Part shown: positions 15,292 to 24,002 of the stretch, piece by piece
How the letters are laid out: each line of letters begins with the position of its first letter
Numbering within the stretch: the stretch's first letter is position 1
Origin: Euplotes aediculatus
Taxonomy: Eukaryota; Ciliophora; Spirotrichea; Euplotida; Euplotidae
DNA length: 31,223 nt
Direction: 5' to 3'
NCBI GenBank assembly: GCA_030463445.1
Contig: JAQGFW010027464.1
Location: 1-31,223, forward strand
Position numbers and translations under genes: made by a program
The notes under the pieces: model-generated
What the model saw: the letters and a program-made list of their open reading frames with translations, nothing else
Database searches by the model: none
Told to the model about the DNA's origin: nothing

Positions 15292-16167
15292 TTAATAAAT
15301 CATTTTTTCTATCGGAATTACCAAAATCCCTTGGGCTCCTGCGGCACGAATCGCCTCGATATTCTCCCAAAAATCATTTTCTTCTAAAACCGAATGCACC
15401 GAACTCCAACCTTGTTCGGCTAATGGAACAACAGTTGGGCTTTTCATGCCAGGAAGCATGCTGATTATGTTATTTAGTTTTTCGTTCGGAGCATTGAGCA
15501 AAATATATTTATGATTTTGTGCTTTTTGTACTGCCTCTATTCTGAAAAGCAGTTTTTCAAGTATTTTGTTTTTATCTTTTGATAATTTTTTGTGAGCAAT
15601 CAATACTGCTTCGGAGCGATAAATTACCTCAACTTCTTTTAAACCATTGCTTAGTAGGGTACTACCCGAACTCACAATATCGCAAACCGCATCGGCAAGA
15701 CCAATACTCGGAGCAATCTCAACTGAGCCACTGATTTCATGAATATCACCTTTTATGCCTTTTTCTTTTAAGAAATTCCCCAAAATTCTTGGGTATGAGG
15801 TAGCAAAAGATTTTCCTTGTAAATCCTGTATCCCTTTGTATTCGATTGTTCTCGGAATCGCTATCGAAAGACGACATTTTGAGAAGCCCAACCGATGACT
15901 GATTTCAACTTTACGATTAGATTCGGTATAAACGTTTTCGCCGACAATACCAATATCGGCTACGCCATCTTCGACATAGCCTGGAATATCATCGTCTCTT
16001 AAAAATAAAAATTCGGCTGGAAAATTTGAAGAAAGTGTTTTGAGTTTACCAGTCCCGCTTTCAAATTTGATGCCGCACTCTTTAAATAATCTAAATGAGT
16101 CTTCGCTTAATCTACCAGATTTTTGTACCGCAATTCTTAAAACTTGACTCTCTGTAATATCAGACAT
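15292..16167 (-). CDS. hisG: ATP phosphoribosyltransferase, long form
   Basis: 291 residues, the long HisG form with a C-terminal regulatory (ACT-like) domain. It joins ATP and PRPP in the first committed step of histidine synthesis and is normally feedback-inhibited by histidine through that domain. The N-terminal catalytic part opens with 'LRIAVQKSGRLSEDS'; the PRPP loop is DIVSSGST (163-170). The C-terminal domain begins around residue 210 and contains 'LPGMKSPTVVPL'. No HisZ partner is needed for this form. A TAnnTTTG -7 element sits 31 bp upstream. Confidence 0.96.
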   Translation of the reverse strand: MSDITESQVLRIAVQKSGRLSEDSFRLFKECGIKFESGTGKLKTLSSNFPAEFLFLRDDDIPGYVEDGVADIGIVGENVYTESNRKVEISHRLGFSKCRLSIAIPRTIEYKGIQDLQGKSFATSYPRILGNFLKEKGIKGDIHEISGSVEIAPSIGLADAVCDIVSSGSTLLSNGLKEVEVIYRSEAVLIAHKKLSKDKNKILEKLLFRIEAVQKAQNHKYILLNAPNEKLNNIISMLPGMKSPTVVPLAEQGWSSVHSVLEENDFWENIEAIRAAGAQGILVIPIEKMIY

Positions 16168-16197
16168 AATCGGTTTGTAGCTTTTTTATATTATTCG

Positions 16198-16205
16198 CAA
16201 AGTTA
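16198..16205 (-). promoter_or_regulatory. -7 promoter element of hisG
   Basis: Minus-strand TAACTTTG is an exact match to the TAnnTTTG element of Bacteroidota housekeeping promoters, 31-38 bp before the hisG ATG. The nearest upstream TTG is about 25 bp away, wider than usual, so the -33 element is weak or different. Confidence 0.5.
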
Positions 16206-16271
16206 AGAACTATTAGTTTTTATTCATAGCCAAATACCTTTATTTGTATATCGAATATTCTGTATAAAAAA

Positions 16272-16295
16272 AACTTTCAAAATATTTTGAAAGTT
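16272..16295. repeat. Perfect 24-bp palindrome upstream of hisG
   Basis: Half-site AACTTTCAAAAT followed directly by its complement, without a spacer. It lies about 70 bp upstream of the hisG -7 element and 70 bp before a small plus-strand ORF. It may be an operator for a dimeric regulator; a transcript from either side would also fold into an AT-rich hairpin. Confidence 0.5.
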
Positions 16296-16364
16296 AAATA
16301 CAACTTTATACCTTAGCATCGTTTAAGGCTTCCCTAATTATATTACGTAACTCGAAGAGGTAAA

Positions 16365-16484
16365 ATGAAAAAAGATTTACAACTCCAACAGCTTACACCA
16401 AAGGCTGTTGTTTCAGACCGTATGAAAAGATTTTTATCTTTTTTAGTGGTTGCTGCTGTTTGCTTAATAGCAATATTTAGCTGA
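16365..16484 (+). CDS. Candidate 39-residue small membrane protein
   Basis: ATG at 16365 to TGA at 16482, 39 residues. It has an unusually good purine-rich ribosome-binding site (GAAGAGG, 4 bp before the ATG), a polar N-terminal half (MKKDLQLQQLTPKAVVSDRMK) and a C-terminal hydrophobic helix (FLSFLVVAAVCLIAIF). A terminator hairpin follows at once (16488-16526), so the unit looks like a self-contained small gene. An internal repeat, CAACAGC/GCTGTTG, lies in the coding part. No family recognised; the alternative is a structured small RNA. Together with the terminator it accounts for most of the 415-bp gap between hisG and the hydrolase. Confidence 0.5.
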   Translation: MKKDLQLQQLTPKAVVSDRMKRFLSFLVVAAVCLIAIFS

Positions 16485-16487
16485 TTG

Positions 16488-16526
16488 ATTGCCAAGAGTT
16501 TGAGCCTTCAAATTCTTGGCAATTTT
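16488..16526 (+). terminator. Terminator after the 39-codon ORF
   Basis: ATTGCCAAGA (16488-16497) pairs perfectly with TCTTGGCAAT (16514-16523), followed by four T's. It starts 4 bp after the small ORF's stop codon and 57 bp before the next gene. Confidence 0.65.
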
Positions 16527-16582
16527 AGTTAAAATAATTAATTGAAGCCTTCAAATATTTTTTAACATTCTCAATAAACATA

Positions 16583-18445
16583 ATGAAAAACCTATTAATC
16601 TCAATCCTGACTCTTTTTACAATCTCTTTGGCAGTTGCACAAAGTAATTTTGTAAAAGAAAATTATACTAAATACGAATTTAAGATTCCGATGCGTGATG
16701 GAGTCAAGCTGCATACGAATGTGTATGTGCCGAAAGATATTTCTGAAAATAATAAATACCCATTTATGATGCAACGTACATGCTACAGTGTTGCACCTTA
16801 TGGAGAAGATAAATACCCAAATAGATTAGGACCTTCACAATTTTTAATGAAAGATAAATATATTTTTGTTTATCAAGATGTACGTGGGCGTTGGATGTCG
16901 GAAGGAACATGGACAAACATGACCCCAAATAACCCCGGCAATGGTGCTGAAGTAGCAATTGATGAAAGTTCGGATACGTATGATACCATCGAATGGTTAT
17001 TAAAAAATATACCAAACAATAACGGAAAGTTTGGGCAATGGGGAATTTCATACCCTGGTTTTTATACAATTGCAGGGGCTGTTGATGCTCACCCAGCTTT
17101 GAGGGCATCGTCGCCGCAAGCACCTGTTTCTGATTTCTTTTTTGATGATTTTCACCATAACGGAGCATTTATTCAAGCCTATTTATTTACTTTTCCAGTT
17201 TTCGGGATTCAACATTCTGGTCCAACCCCCAATGCTTGGTACAATAGCCAAATGATAGATACAAAAACAAAAGACGGTTATCAGTTTCAACTTGATTTAG
17301 GCCCTTTGAAGAATGTTCAGCAATATTATAAAGATAATTTTTATTGGCAAGAGACCGTCGAGCATCCAAATTATGATGAGTTTTGGCAAAAAAGGAGTAT
17401 TGTACCGCATTTAAAGAACGTTAATCATGCGGTGATGACTGTGGGTGGCTGGTTCGATGCCGAAGATTCGTACGGGCCATTGACAATTTACAAAACTCTC
17501 GAAAAAAATAATCCTAATACAAATAACACACTTGTAATGGGGCCTTTTGGGCATGGAAGATGGTCGCAAGAAACAGGGCATACGCTTCATTCAAATGTTT
17601 ATTTTGGCGATAGTATTGCAACATTCTATCAAAAAGAGATAGAATATACTTTTTTTAATCATTATTTAAAAGGTGCTGCCGATGGTAAAACTGGCTTGCC
17701 CGAAGCGTATTTGTTTGATACTGGAAAAAAAGATTGGAGAAAATTTGATAAATATCCATCACCAATTGCTTCAAAACAAACCTTGTTTCTGAATCCAAAT
17801 GGTAAATTGGATGATACTAAACCAACAAAAATTACATTTTCAGAATATATCAGCGACCCTGCAAAACCTGTTCCTTACAGCGAAGACTTACCTTCAATGC
17901 TTGGGTTTACGCCATTCAATTATATGTCTGAAGACCAACGCTTTGCGGCGAAACGTCCAGATGTTTTGGTGTTTCAGTCTGATATATTGACCGAAGATAT
18001 GACACTCACTGGCGATATTTTGACAAAACTTAAAGTCAGTACAACAGGTACAGATGCAGATTGGGTTGTAAAATTGATTGATGTATATCCTGGCAATGAG
18101 CCAAATCACCCGTATATGCCAGACAAAAAAATCATAATGGCGAATTATCACCAAATGGTTAGGAGCGAGGTGATGCGTGGAAGATTCAGGAACAGTTTTG
18201 AGAAGCCTCAACCATTTGTATCAAACCAAAAAACCGATGTTAATTTCAAATTACAAGATGTTTTGCATACCTTCAAAAAAGGGCATCGTATTCAAATTCA
18301 GGTGCAGAGTACTTGGTTTCCATTGATTGATAGAAACCCTCAAAAATTTGTACCAAATATCTTTAAAGCCGAAGAAAAAGACTTTATCAAAGCCATTCAC
18401 AAAGTATATAGCGATTCGTCGATTGAAATTAGTGTGTTAAAATAG
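16583..18445 (+). CDS. Secreted CocE/NonD-family (peptidase S15-like) serine hydrolase
   Basis: 620 residues with a signal peptide (MKNLLISILTLFTISLAVAQ, cleavage near 20). The N-terminal alpha/beta-hydrolase domain has the nucleophile elbow GISYPG with Ser156; the probable acid lies in 'GGWFDAEDSYGPL' and the base His in 'MGPFGHGRW', completing the triad. The C-terminal third is the jelly-roll domain of X-Pro dipeptidyl-peptidase/CocE enzymes ('DTGKKDWRKFDKYP...LFLNPNGKL...', ending 'VYSDSSIEI'). The family cleaves amide or ester bonds: X-Pro dipeptides, cocaine-like esters, cephalosporin esters or glutaryl amides. The natural substrate here is unknown, and periplasmic peptide or amino acid ester hydrolysis is most likely. 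It appears monocistronic. Confidence 0.9.
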   Translation: MKNLLISILTLFTISLAVAQSNFVKENYTKYEFKIPMRDGVKLHTNVYVPKDISENNKYPFMMQRTCYSVAPYGEDKYPNRLGPSQFLMKDKYIFVYQDVRGRWMSEGTWTNMTPNNPGNGAEVAIDESSDTYDTIEWLLKNIPNNNGKFGQWGISYPGFYTIAGAVDAHPALRASSPQAPVSDFFFDDFHHNGAFIQAYLFTFPVFGIQHSGPTPNAWYNSQMIDTKTKDGYQFQLDLGPLKNVQQYYKDNFYWQETVEHPNYDEFWQKRSIVPHLKNVNHAVMTVGGWFDAEDSYGPLTIYKTLEKNNPNTNNTLVMGPFGHGRWSQETGHTLHSNVYFGDSIATFYQKEIEYTFFNHYLKGAADGKTGLPEAYLFDTGKKDWRKFDKYPSPIASKQTLFLNPNGKLDDTKPTKITFSEYISDPAKPVPYSEDLPSMLGFTPFNYMSEDQRFAAKRPDVLVFQSDILTEDMTLTGDILTKLKVSTTGTDADWVVKLIDVYPGNEPNHPYMPDKKIIMANYHQMVRSEVMRGRFRNSFEKPQPFVSNQKTDVNFKLQDVLHTFKKGHRIQIQVQSTWFPLIDRNPQKFVPNIFKAEEKDFIKAIHKVYSDSSIEISVLK

Positions 18446-18650
18446 TATAGAATTTTCAAATTGTTAATCAATTGATTATAAGGTGTTTATAATAAAAAAA
18501 ATATTTCCTAAAATGCTGGATTTAGAAAATTGTATAGAAACATTGTCTGTTAAATGATACCGCTTGATAGTTTTTTGGCATGGTATTTGGGTTTAGGTTT
18601 AACAAATGTTCGTGATTAAGAAAATAGTAACCCAAAAATTTATTGCACAG

Positions 18651-20531
18651 ATGAAAAAACTCGTATTGACAGTAGCTTTGATTAACTTCGGATTATTAAC
18701 ACAAGCCCAAGGGTTAATTAAGCCAATCAGTCAGCAAATCAACACTAAAGAGCATAGAGAATATGCTTTATCGGTCAGCGGAGATGGTAAAACTTGTGTA
18801 TTTGCACAAGAACGCCAAAATGAAACACGTTTGTTAATGAGTACTCGTAGTAATGTTGATGCAGAATGGGGAACTCCTATACCGATTCAATCAATTAATT
18901 CGGTTTTGAAAGGTAAGGTTTCGTCAACAACTTTGACTTATGATGGCAAGACGCTATTTTTTGATGCACTGCTTCCGAATGGAATGGGGGAGAAAGACAT
19001 CTACTTAGCCCAGCGTAATGGTGAAACATGGAGCGAGCCTAAGAATGCTGGTGAGCCTTTGAATACTACAATGCACGAAGGTAGCCCGAGTATTTCGCAA
19101 GATGGCAAAACATTATATTTTGTAAGAGAAAAGTTTGAAAAATACGGAAACGAACCTTGCTATACTATTTGGGTGGCGAATCGTACCGAAGATGGTGGCT
19201 GGACAAATTTTGATAGATTACCAGAGCCAATTAATGCAGAATGTGAAAAAGCATCGTTTATCATGCCGGACAATCGTACTTTGATTTTCAGCTCTTTGCG
19301 TCCTGGTGGTAGGGGTGGTTTTGATTTTTATCAAACCGAATTGCAAGAAGACGGCTCTTGGACTTTTCCGAAAGACATGGATTTTGTCAATACCGATAAA
19401 AACGAAGAATATTTAGTAGTATCGGGCAATAGCGATAAAATTTATCTTGAAATAAGAGGAGATATTTACGAAATGCCTCTTCCGAATAGCTTTAGAGGCA
19501 CTCGTAGTATTCCGGTTAGCCTAACAGTCATTGATGCAATTACTAAACAGCCGATTGATGCAAAGCTAACAACTGCCCTAAATAGTAAGACTTCACTGAA
19601 TTTTACTGCAAAGAATGGTGTTTCGGCTTTTCAACTTAAAGCTGGCAACGAATACACAGTAGCTTGTGCAGCCAACGGTTACGGAAAGCAAGAAATTAAA
19701 ATAAACTTGGTAGAAAACAGTGATGGAACGATTCAGAATACCATCGAAATGATGCCAATGCGTATGACATATAAGTTTAATGTTGTAAGTTCTAATGGCT
19801 CGGTAATCAGAGATACTAAATACAAAATGCTTGATTTAAAAACCAATCAACCAATGACAGTTGATGCCAATGGGGCTGTAAATCTACATTTTGGAGGCTT
19901 ATATGCAGTTAGTGTGATTGCACCAGGTTTTGAGCCATATTCAGAGCAATTCACGACAGATACCAAAGATTCTGAGGTGAAATTTGTCAAAAGTATTGTT
20001 TTGAGTGGTAAAGATGAGAATTTAGTTGTAACAAAGACAGTAGCAACACCACCTACCCAAAAAACGGTTGTGGCTAAGATTCCAGAGGCTAACACAGCCG
20101 CTGCCGAATACAAAGCTGCACCAGCACCAGATTTCTCGAAACCAGCAGAGACCTTCCGCCTTAAATCAGACCCCAGTGTAGTTTATGAAACCAAAAAGAT
20201 TTATACTTTAAATGATGTTTATTTTGACGTAAACTCAAATGTTATCAAATCTGAATATTATATTGACATCAATCGTTTGGTCGAATTGATGACATTAAAT
20301 CCTAAATTAAATGTTCAGTTGGCGGGTTATTCGGATACATCAGGAGATGCTAACTATAACCAAAAACTTTCAGAACGCCGTGCTAAATCTTGTGCAGATT
20401 ATTTATCTCGTTCGGGAATCGAAAATTTGAAGATTTTGGTTCAAGGATTTGGCGAAAACGAAGTTATTACAGACCAAAATGGTCGTGAAGATAAATCAAA
20501 GAGTCGAAGGGTAAGATTCATCGTGTATTGA
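18651..20531 (+). CDS. OmpA-family protein with PD40 propeller repeats
   Basis: 626 residues from the ATG at 18651, which gives a normal signal peptide (MKKLVLTVALINFGLLTQAQ); an ATG 45 bp upstream would put 15 polar residues before it. The mature protein has PD40/TolB-like blades ('SGDGKTCVFAQE', 'TYDGKTLFFDAL', 'SQDGKTLYFVRE', 'MPDNRTLIFSSLRPGGRGGFD'), then two carboxypeptidase-regulatory-like beta domains ('VIDAITKQPIDAKL', about 285-450), an Ala/Pro/Thr linker, and a C-terminal OmpA peptidoglycan-binding domain ('NDVYFDVNSNVIK', 'GYSDTSGDANYNQKLSERRA'). This architecture is common in Bacteroidota envelope proteins, some associated with gliding or type IX secretion. It probably anchors the outer membrane to peptidoglycan. 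Two terminators follow. Confidence 0.9.
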   Translation: MKKLVLTVALINFGLLTQAQGLIKPISQQINTKEHREYALSVSGDGKTCVFAQERQNETRLLMSTRSNVDAEWGTPIPIQSINSVLKGKVSSTTLTYDGKTLFFDALLPNGMGEKDIYLAQRNGETWSEPKNAGEPLNTTMHEGSPSISQDGKTLYFVREKFEKYGNEPCYTIWVANRTEDGGWTNFDRLPEPINAECEKASFIMPDNRTLIFSSLRPGGRGGFDFYQTELQEDGSWTFPKDMDFVNTDKNEEYLVVSGNSDKIYLEIRGDIYEMPLPNSFRGTRSIPVSLTVIDAITKQPIDAKLTTALNSKTSLNFTAKNGVSAFQLKAGNEYTVACAANGYGKQEIKINLVENSDGTIQNTIEMMPMRMTYKFNVVSSNGSVIRDTKYKMLDLKTNQPMTVDANGAVNLHFGGLYAVSVIAPGFEPYSEQFTTDTKDSEVKFVKSIVLSGKDENLVVTKTVATPPTQKTVVAKIPEANTAAAEYKAAPAPDFSKPAETFRLKSDPSVVYETKKIYTLNDVYFDVNSNVIKSEYYIDINRLVELMTLNPKLNVQLAGYSDTSGDANYNQKLSERRAKSCADYLSRSGIENLKILVQGFGENEVITDQNGREDKSKSRRVRFIVY

Positions 20532-20537
20532 AATCAT

Positions 20538-20567
20538 AAAAATCGAGGTCATTGACCTCGATTTTTT
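20538..20567 (+). terminator. Strong Rho-independent terminator after the OmpA-family gene
   Basis: Near-continuous palindrome: AAAAATCGAGGTCA (20538-20551) and its complement (20553-20566), with the right arm running into a seven-T tract. Confidence 0.85.
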
Positions 20568-20583
20568 TCTTTATACAAACTAC

Positions 20584-20609
20584 GCCACGCTTTTAGCATG
20601 GCTTTTTTT
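20584..20609 (+). terminator. Second tandem terminator
   Basis: GCCACGC (20584-20590) and GCATGGC (20596-20602) form a stem with one mismatch, followed by seven T's. Loop and stem resemble the hairpin at 7332-7358. Confidence 0.6.
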
Positions 20610-20612
20610 GTT

Positions 20613-20620
20613 TAGATTTG
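20613..20620 (+). promoter_or_regulatory. -7 promoter element of the large repeat-protein gene
   Basis: TAGATTTG fits TAnnTTTG exactly and lies 22 bp before the ATG at 20643. No convincing -33 TTG at the expected distance; the region upstream is a terminator. Confidence 0.4.
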
Positions 20621-20642
20621 TAGGAGTCAAATAATTTTTATA

Positions 20643-23600
20643 ATGAAGAAAATTCTTTTTGCGGTTTTAGCTTTTTTCTCTACAACTGTATATTCTCAAA
20701 AACTCTCAAAAGAGCAAATTGAAAAATATTTAGATGGTTTAAAACAGGAACAGATTTTATCTGAATTTGGAAAAGATGCACTTTTTAAAATTATGACCGA
20801 TGAAAAAGGTAATTTTTTGAGTGCATTAACACAAAATCCAGCTTTGACTCCTCGAAATAATAGTTTTATATCTTTTCCGGATTCGTTATCGCAATCCAAA
20901 CAAGTTATTCTTTTTTATTTAGGAATAATGGATTTGCTCCGAAATGTAGGTTCTGCTGCCGACGAATTGATTCAGATTAGAGAAGGTGTTGAAAAAATGC
21001 TCGGCGAAAAAATGTTATTCAGAAACTATATCAGCGGCGATATTGATATAAAAAATCCAATCTCTTTTTTGCAATTATATCTAAATTTAAAAGATTCGAG
21101 AGAGCAATATTTGCAGGTTATTTTATCTTTAAAATCAATTGGATTATTAAATGAAAAGATACAGACCGAGCTATTACAATGGCTCGAAAAAGATAAATTG
21201 TTTATCATTAAAGATTTTAGTCCATTGATTTACGCAGCAAAGCAATCCTTTTTTTATGATAATTATAATTTACTGAAAGCCGAGCAGATTCAGTACTTAG
21301 ATTCTTTAAAAAATGCAGATTTGTTAAATGATACAGATTATATGGAATTGGTAAACTCGTATAAACCTTTTGAATTAAAAAATAACATCGAAATTTTATC
21401 CAAAATAAAAAATTCGGTTTTGTTAGATATTAATCCGCTTCAAGCTACACGAACCGAAATTTACGAAAAGGTTTTTGCAGAAATTCAATCCGTAATGTTA
21501 CCAAACCTGTACTATAGAGATTTGATAATGACAGAAACTTCAAAGCAACTAACTCCAAATCCGTATGAATTTATAACTGCTAATAACCAATTTTTGAGCT
21601 TGATGAATACTTTCAAAAAAAAATCAAAGTACTATCAACTAAGTATTCAGCTCGGAGGTCAGAAATATATTCAAAATTCTGAAACTGATTTTACGTTTGC
21701 TTATCGTCTAAAAGAATTATTACCACCCGATATTAGTATAGATTCTACCATAATAAAAGCGTACTTGCCTATTATTCAAGGGTTTACAGGGTTTGCCAAT
21801 AATGATTTGCAAGTATTGAACGATTACCTTGCCGACATACACTCTAACAAAAGAATCTTTGTTTTGTCTAATGGATTTAATCCTTTTATAACCCCAAATG
21901 ATACCCGAAAAGTGATTTTATTGCTCGATAAACCACAGTACTCAAAAGTCTTTCAACTAAAAAAACGCCATTATACTTTTGGACCATTTACGCTCGATAA
22001 AAAAGTTAGAAACGAAAAAGATTTAACGCTTTACAACGAAAAAAATAGCCGTGATAGTCTCCGTAATATCTTATATGGGTTTCAGTCTGCTGGGATAATT
22101 TCACAAATAACAGAAGCAGAATTAGATAAGATTATTCTAAATACTCGCCTCGAAAACTCAAATCATAATTACCCTCGGTATTTATTGAAAAGCTATATTT
22201 TACCTTTGAGAAATACTAAAATTGGCGAAGAATATCAGTTTTTTAAGAATTTTATGATGGATTTAGTGGATATTTCGGATAAAAAATTCAATCCAGAAAA
22301 ACCGTATGACAATTTCGAGAAAGAATTAAAAAAAGGACCTACCGAAAAACGAGTTTTGGAGTTTGGTTTTAAAATGAGAGGAAAGAAGTATGAAAACAAA
22401 TCGGAATTATACACTTTAGATGCAAACTCACCCGAAGCCCAAGACCCAAATCTTTTGAGGATGTACAGTGAAGTAAAATCTCCGATGAGTTTGATTCCAG
22501 AATATATTGGTTTGGCTAATGCCTCTTTAGTAGCAAGCAAAACCGATGGACAATTTTATGATTTGGGTGATAAGAAGATTATTTTTTTGACAGATTTTCA
22601 AAAAGAGTTTTTACAATCTAAATACCCTTCGGTTTTTACCGAATATCCGCAACTTGCCCCAACAGATATTTATAAAGAAGCAGTTTTGAGTTTTGATGGC
22701 AAAACCCTTTTTGACGCTCTCAAACGTGAAAAAATGCTAAAAGATAGCGTTTATGAAACATCAAAGACAGTTAAAATGAAAGAACCGTCAGAAGCATTTA
22801 GGTTTTCTGATGACGTTTTTATAATTGATATGAATGATTATTATGGTAAATCTAATCTTGAAATTTATCAAGACTGGCTACAAAAAATTGCTAAAAAAGC
22901 TTTTGATGGAGCATCCGTTGGTAAAGTTGAGGTACGGGTAGATACTTCACAAAACTATCAATCAGATACGTTATATTTGGTTTCTACAACGATTAATAAT
23001 ACTAAATATAATCAGATTTTAAATGGTTCGTTGGCGGCGACAATCAAAGCAGGAGTTGATTCTTTACATAAAACAGGGGCGGTGTATTACCCTTCGATTG
23101 GCGAAAACCAGTTTAGGATTGTCAATGATTATCTGAATGATATTAATTCAAAGAAACGCCTGGTGATTGTATGCGACTACCAAAGCCCCAAACTCTCTTT
23201 TGTATTTTTTGATAGTACCCAAGCCAAAATCGTAGAAGAAACATTGCCTAATAATTATGTTGATTTTATGATGTTTGAGCCACAAAACAGTATTGATAGC
23301 TTAAAGTCATTGCTGAGTGAATTAAAAAAAGTGAATTTAATCTCTGATTCTGTAAATATCGAGAATTTGATTTTAGCATATAGAAAACATGGTGGCGAAA
23401 AGTCTAATTTAATACTGAATGCCCCAAACCTAACAGCAAATCTTAATTCTTGGGATTTGGATATTAATGCCGACTTGGTTAGCAATAATTTAAGCGAATT
23501 AACCAAGATTTCGAGAGGTGAATTTATACCCCAGGATTCGTTTAATAATTTCAAAAAAACTAATAAAAAAACTAAGTTTAAAGATAGAATCTATACCTAT

Positions 23601-23933
23601 GGGTTTACATTAGCAGGTAAAAAATATACTGAAAACCAAGTGATTTTAGGTTCTAAAAAAACAAAAAATAAACAGATTGATTATGATTATTTAGATTTTG
23701 AACTTCAATTACATTCGTTGATAAATCTTTGTAATAAAGCATTGGCAGAAAATAGTAAGGATGGAGCTTTGTATACATTAGCCAATTTCAGCCAAGACGA
23801 TGAAGCGATTTTTACGGTTATTTACTTAAATACAAAGCAACATAAGTTTCTGAATGAGAAAATGCCACATATTTTTGCTGAAAATTATGATTCGGATGAC
23901 CCCGATTTCGATGAAAAGAAAGTAGATAAATAA
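20643..23933 (+). CDS. Large secreted repeat protein of unknown function
   Basis: 1096 residues with a signal peptide (MKKILFAVLAFFSTTVYSQ). No family recognised. It is built from internal repeats. A beta motif ending in G-K-K-Y recurs at about 333-342 (LSIQLGGQKY), 574-583 (FGFKMRGKKY), 777-789 and 985-995 (YGFTLAGKKY). NDYLADIHSNKRIFVL (393-408) recurs as NDYLNDINSKKRLVIV (828-843). A helix-turn-helix pattern 'L..L....li.......L' recurs near residues 30, 160, 220, 475 and 888. Residues about 393-590 and 828-1000 thus look like two copies of one longer unit. No Cys lipobox, OmpA domain or sorting tail is seen; the acidic C-terminus ends DDPDFDEKKVDK. It is likely periplasmic or surface-exposed and is a single gene. 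GC and codon use look like the neighbours. Confidence 0.8.
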   Translation: MKKILFAVLAFFSTTVYSQKLSKEQIEKYLDGLKQEQILSEFGKDALFKIMTDEKGNFLSALTQNPALTPRNNSFISFPDSLSQSKQVILFYLGIMDLLRNVGSAADELIQIREGVEKMLGEKMLFRNYISGDIDIKNPISFLQLYLNLKDSREQYLQVILSLKSIGLLNEKIQTELLQWLEKDKLFIIKDFSPLIYAAKQSFFYDNYNLLKAEQIQYLDSLKNADLLNDTDYMELVNSYKPFELKNNIEILSKIKNSVLLDINPLQATRTEIYEKVFAEIQSVMLPNLYYRDLIMTETSKQLTPNPYEFITANNQFLSLMNTFKKKSKYYQLSIQLGGQKYIQNSETDFTFAYRLKELLPPDISIDSTIIKAYLPIIQGFTGFANNDLQVLNDYLADIHSNKRIFVLSNGFNPFITPNDTRKVILLLDKPQYSKVFQLKKRHYTFGPFTLDKKVRNEKDLTLYNEKNSRDSLRNILYGFQSAGIISQITEAELDKIILNTRLENSNHNYPRYLLKSYILPLRNTKIGEEYQFFKNFMMDLVDISDKKFNPEKPYDNFEKELKKGPTEKRVLEFGFKMRGKKYENKSELYTLDANSPEAQDPNLLRMYSEVKSPMSLIPEYIGLANASLVASKTDGQFYDLGDKKIIFLTDFQKEFLQSKYPSVFTEYPQLAPTDIYKEAVLSFDGKTLFDALKREKMLKDSVYETSKTVKMKEPSEAFRFSDDVFIIDMNDYYGKSNLEIYQDWLQKIAKKAFDGASVGKVEVRVDTSQNYQSDTLYLVSTTINNTKYNQILNGSLAATIKAGVDSLHKTGAVYYPSIGENQFRIVNDYLNDINSKKRLVIVCDYQSPKLSFVFFDSTQAKIVEETLPNNYVDFMMFEPQNSIDSLKSLLSELKKVNLISDSVNIENLILAYRKHGGEKSNLILNAPNLTANLNSWDLDINADLVSNNLSELTKISRGEFIPQDSFNNFKKTNKKTKFKDRIYTYGFTLAGKKYTENQVILGSKKTKNKQIDYDYLDFELQLHSLINLCNKALAENSKDGALYTLANFSQDDEAIFTVIYLNTKQHKFLNEKMPHIFAENYDSDDPDFDEKKVDK

Positions 23934-23952
23934 GAAATGAATAATTTGATTT

Positions 23953-23985
23953 AACTCTGACATGGTTCAAAACCCTGTCAGAGTT
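23953..23985. terminator. Hairpin between convergent genes
   Basis: AACTCTGACA (23953-23962) pairs perfectly with TGTCAGAGTT (23976-23985), 19 bp after the repeat-protein stop codon and 17 bp from the end of the convergent HMA gene. No T-run; probably a shared terminator. Confidence 0.55.
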
Positions 23986-24002
23986 AGTTATAAGGCTTTT
24001 AC

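Noticed and set aside
16764-17168. 134-codon minus-strand open frame
   Set aside because: Antisense shadow of the CocE/NonD hydrolase around its well-supported active-site serine.
17894-18211. 105-codon minus-strand Cys/His-containing open frame
   Set aside because: Antisense to the C-terminal domain of the hydrolase; the Cys and His pattern is scattered, not a motif.
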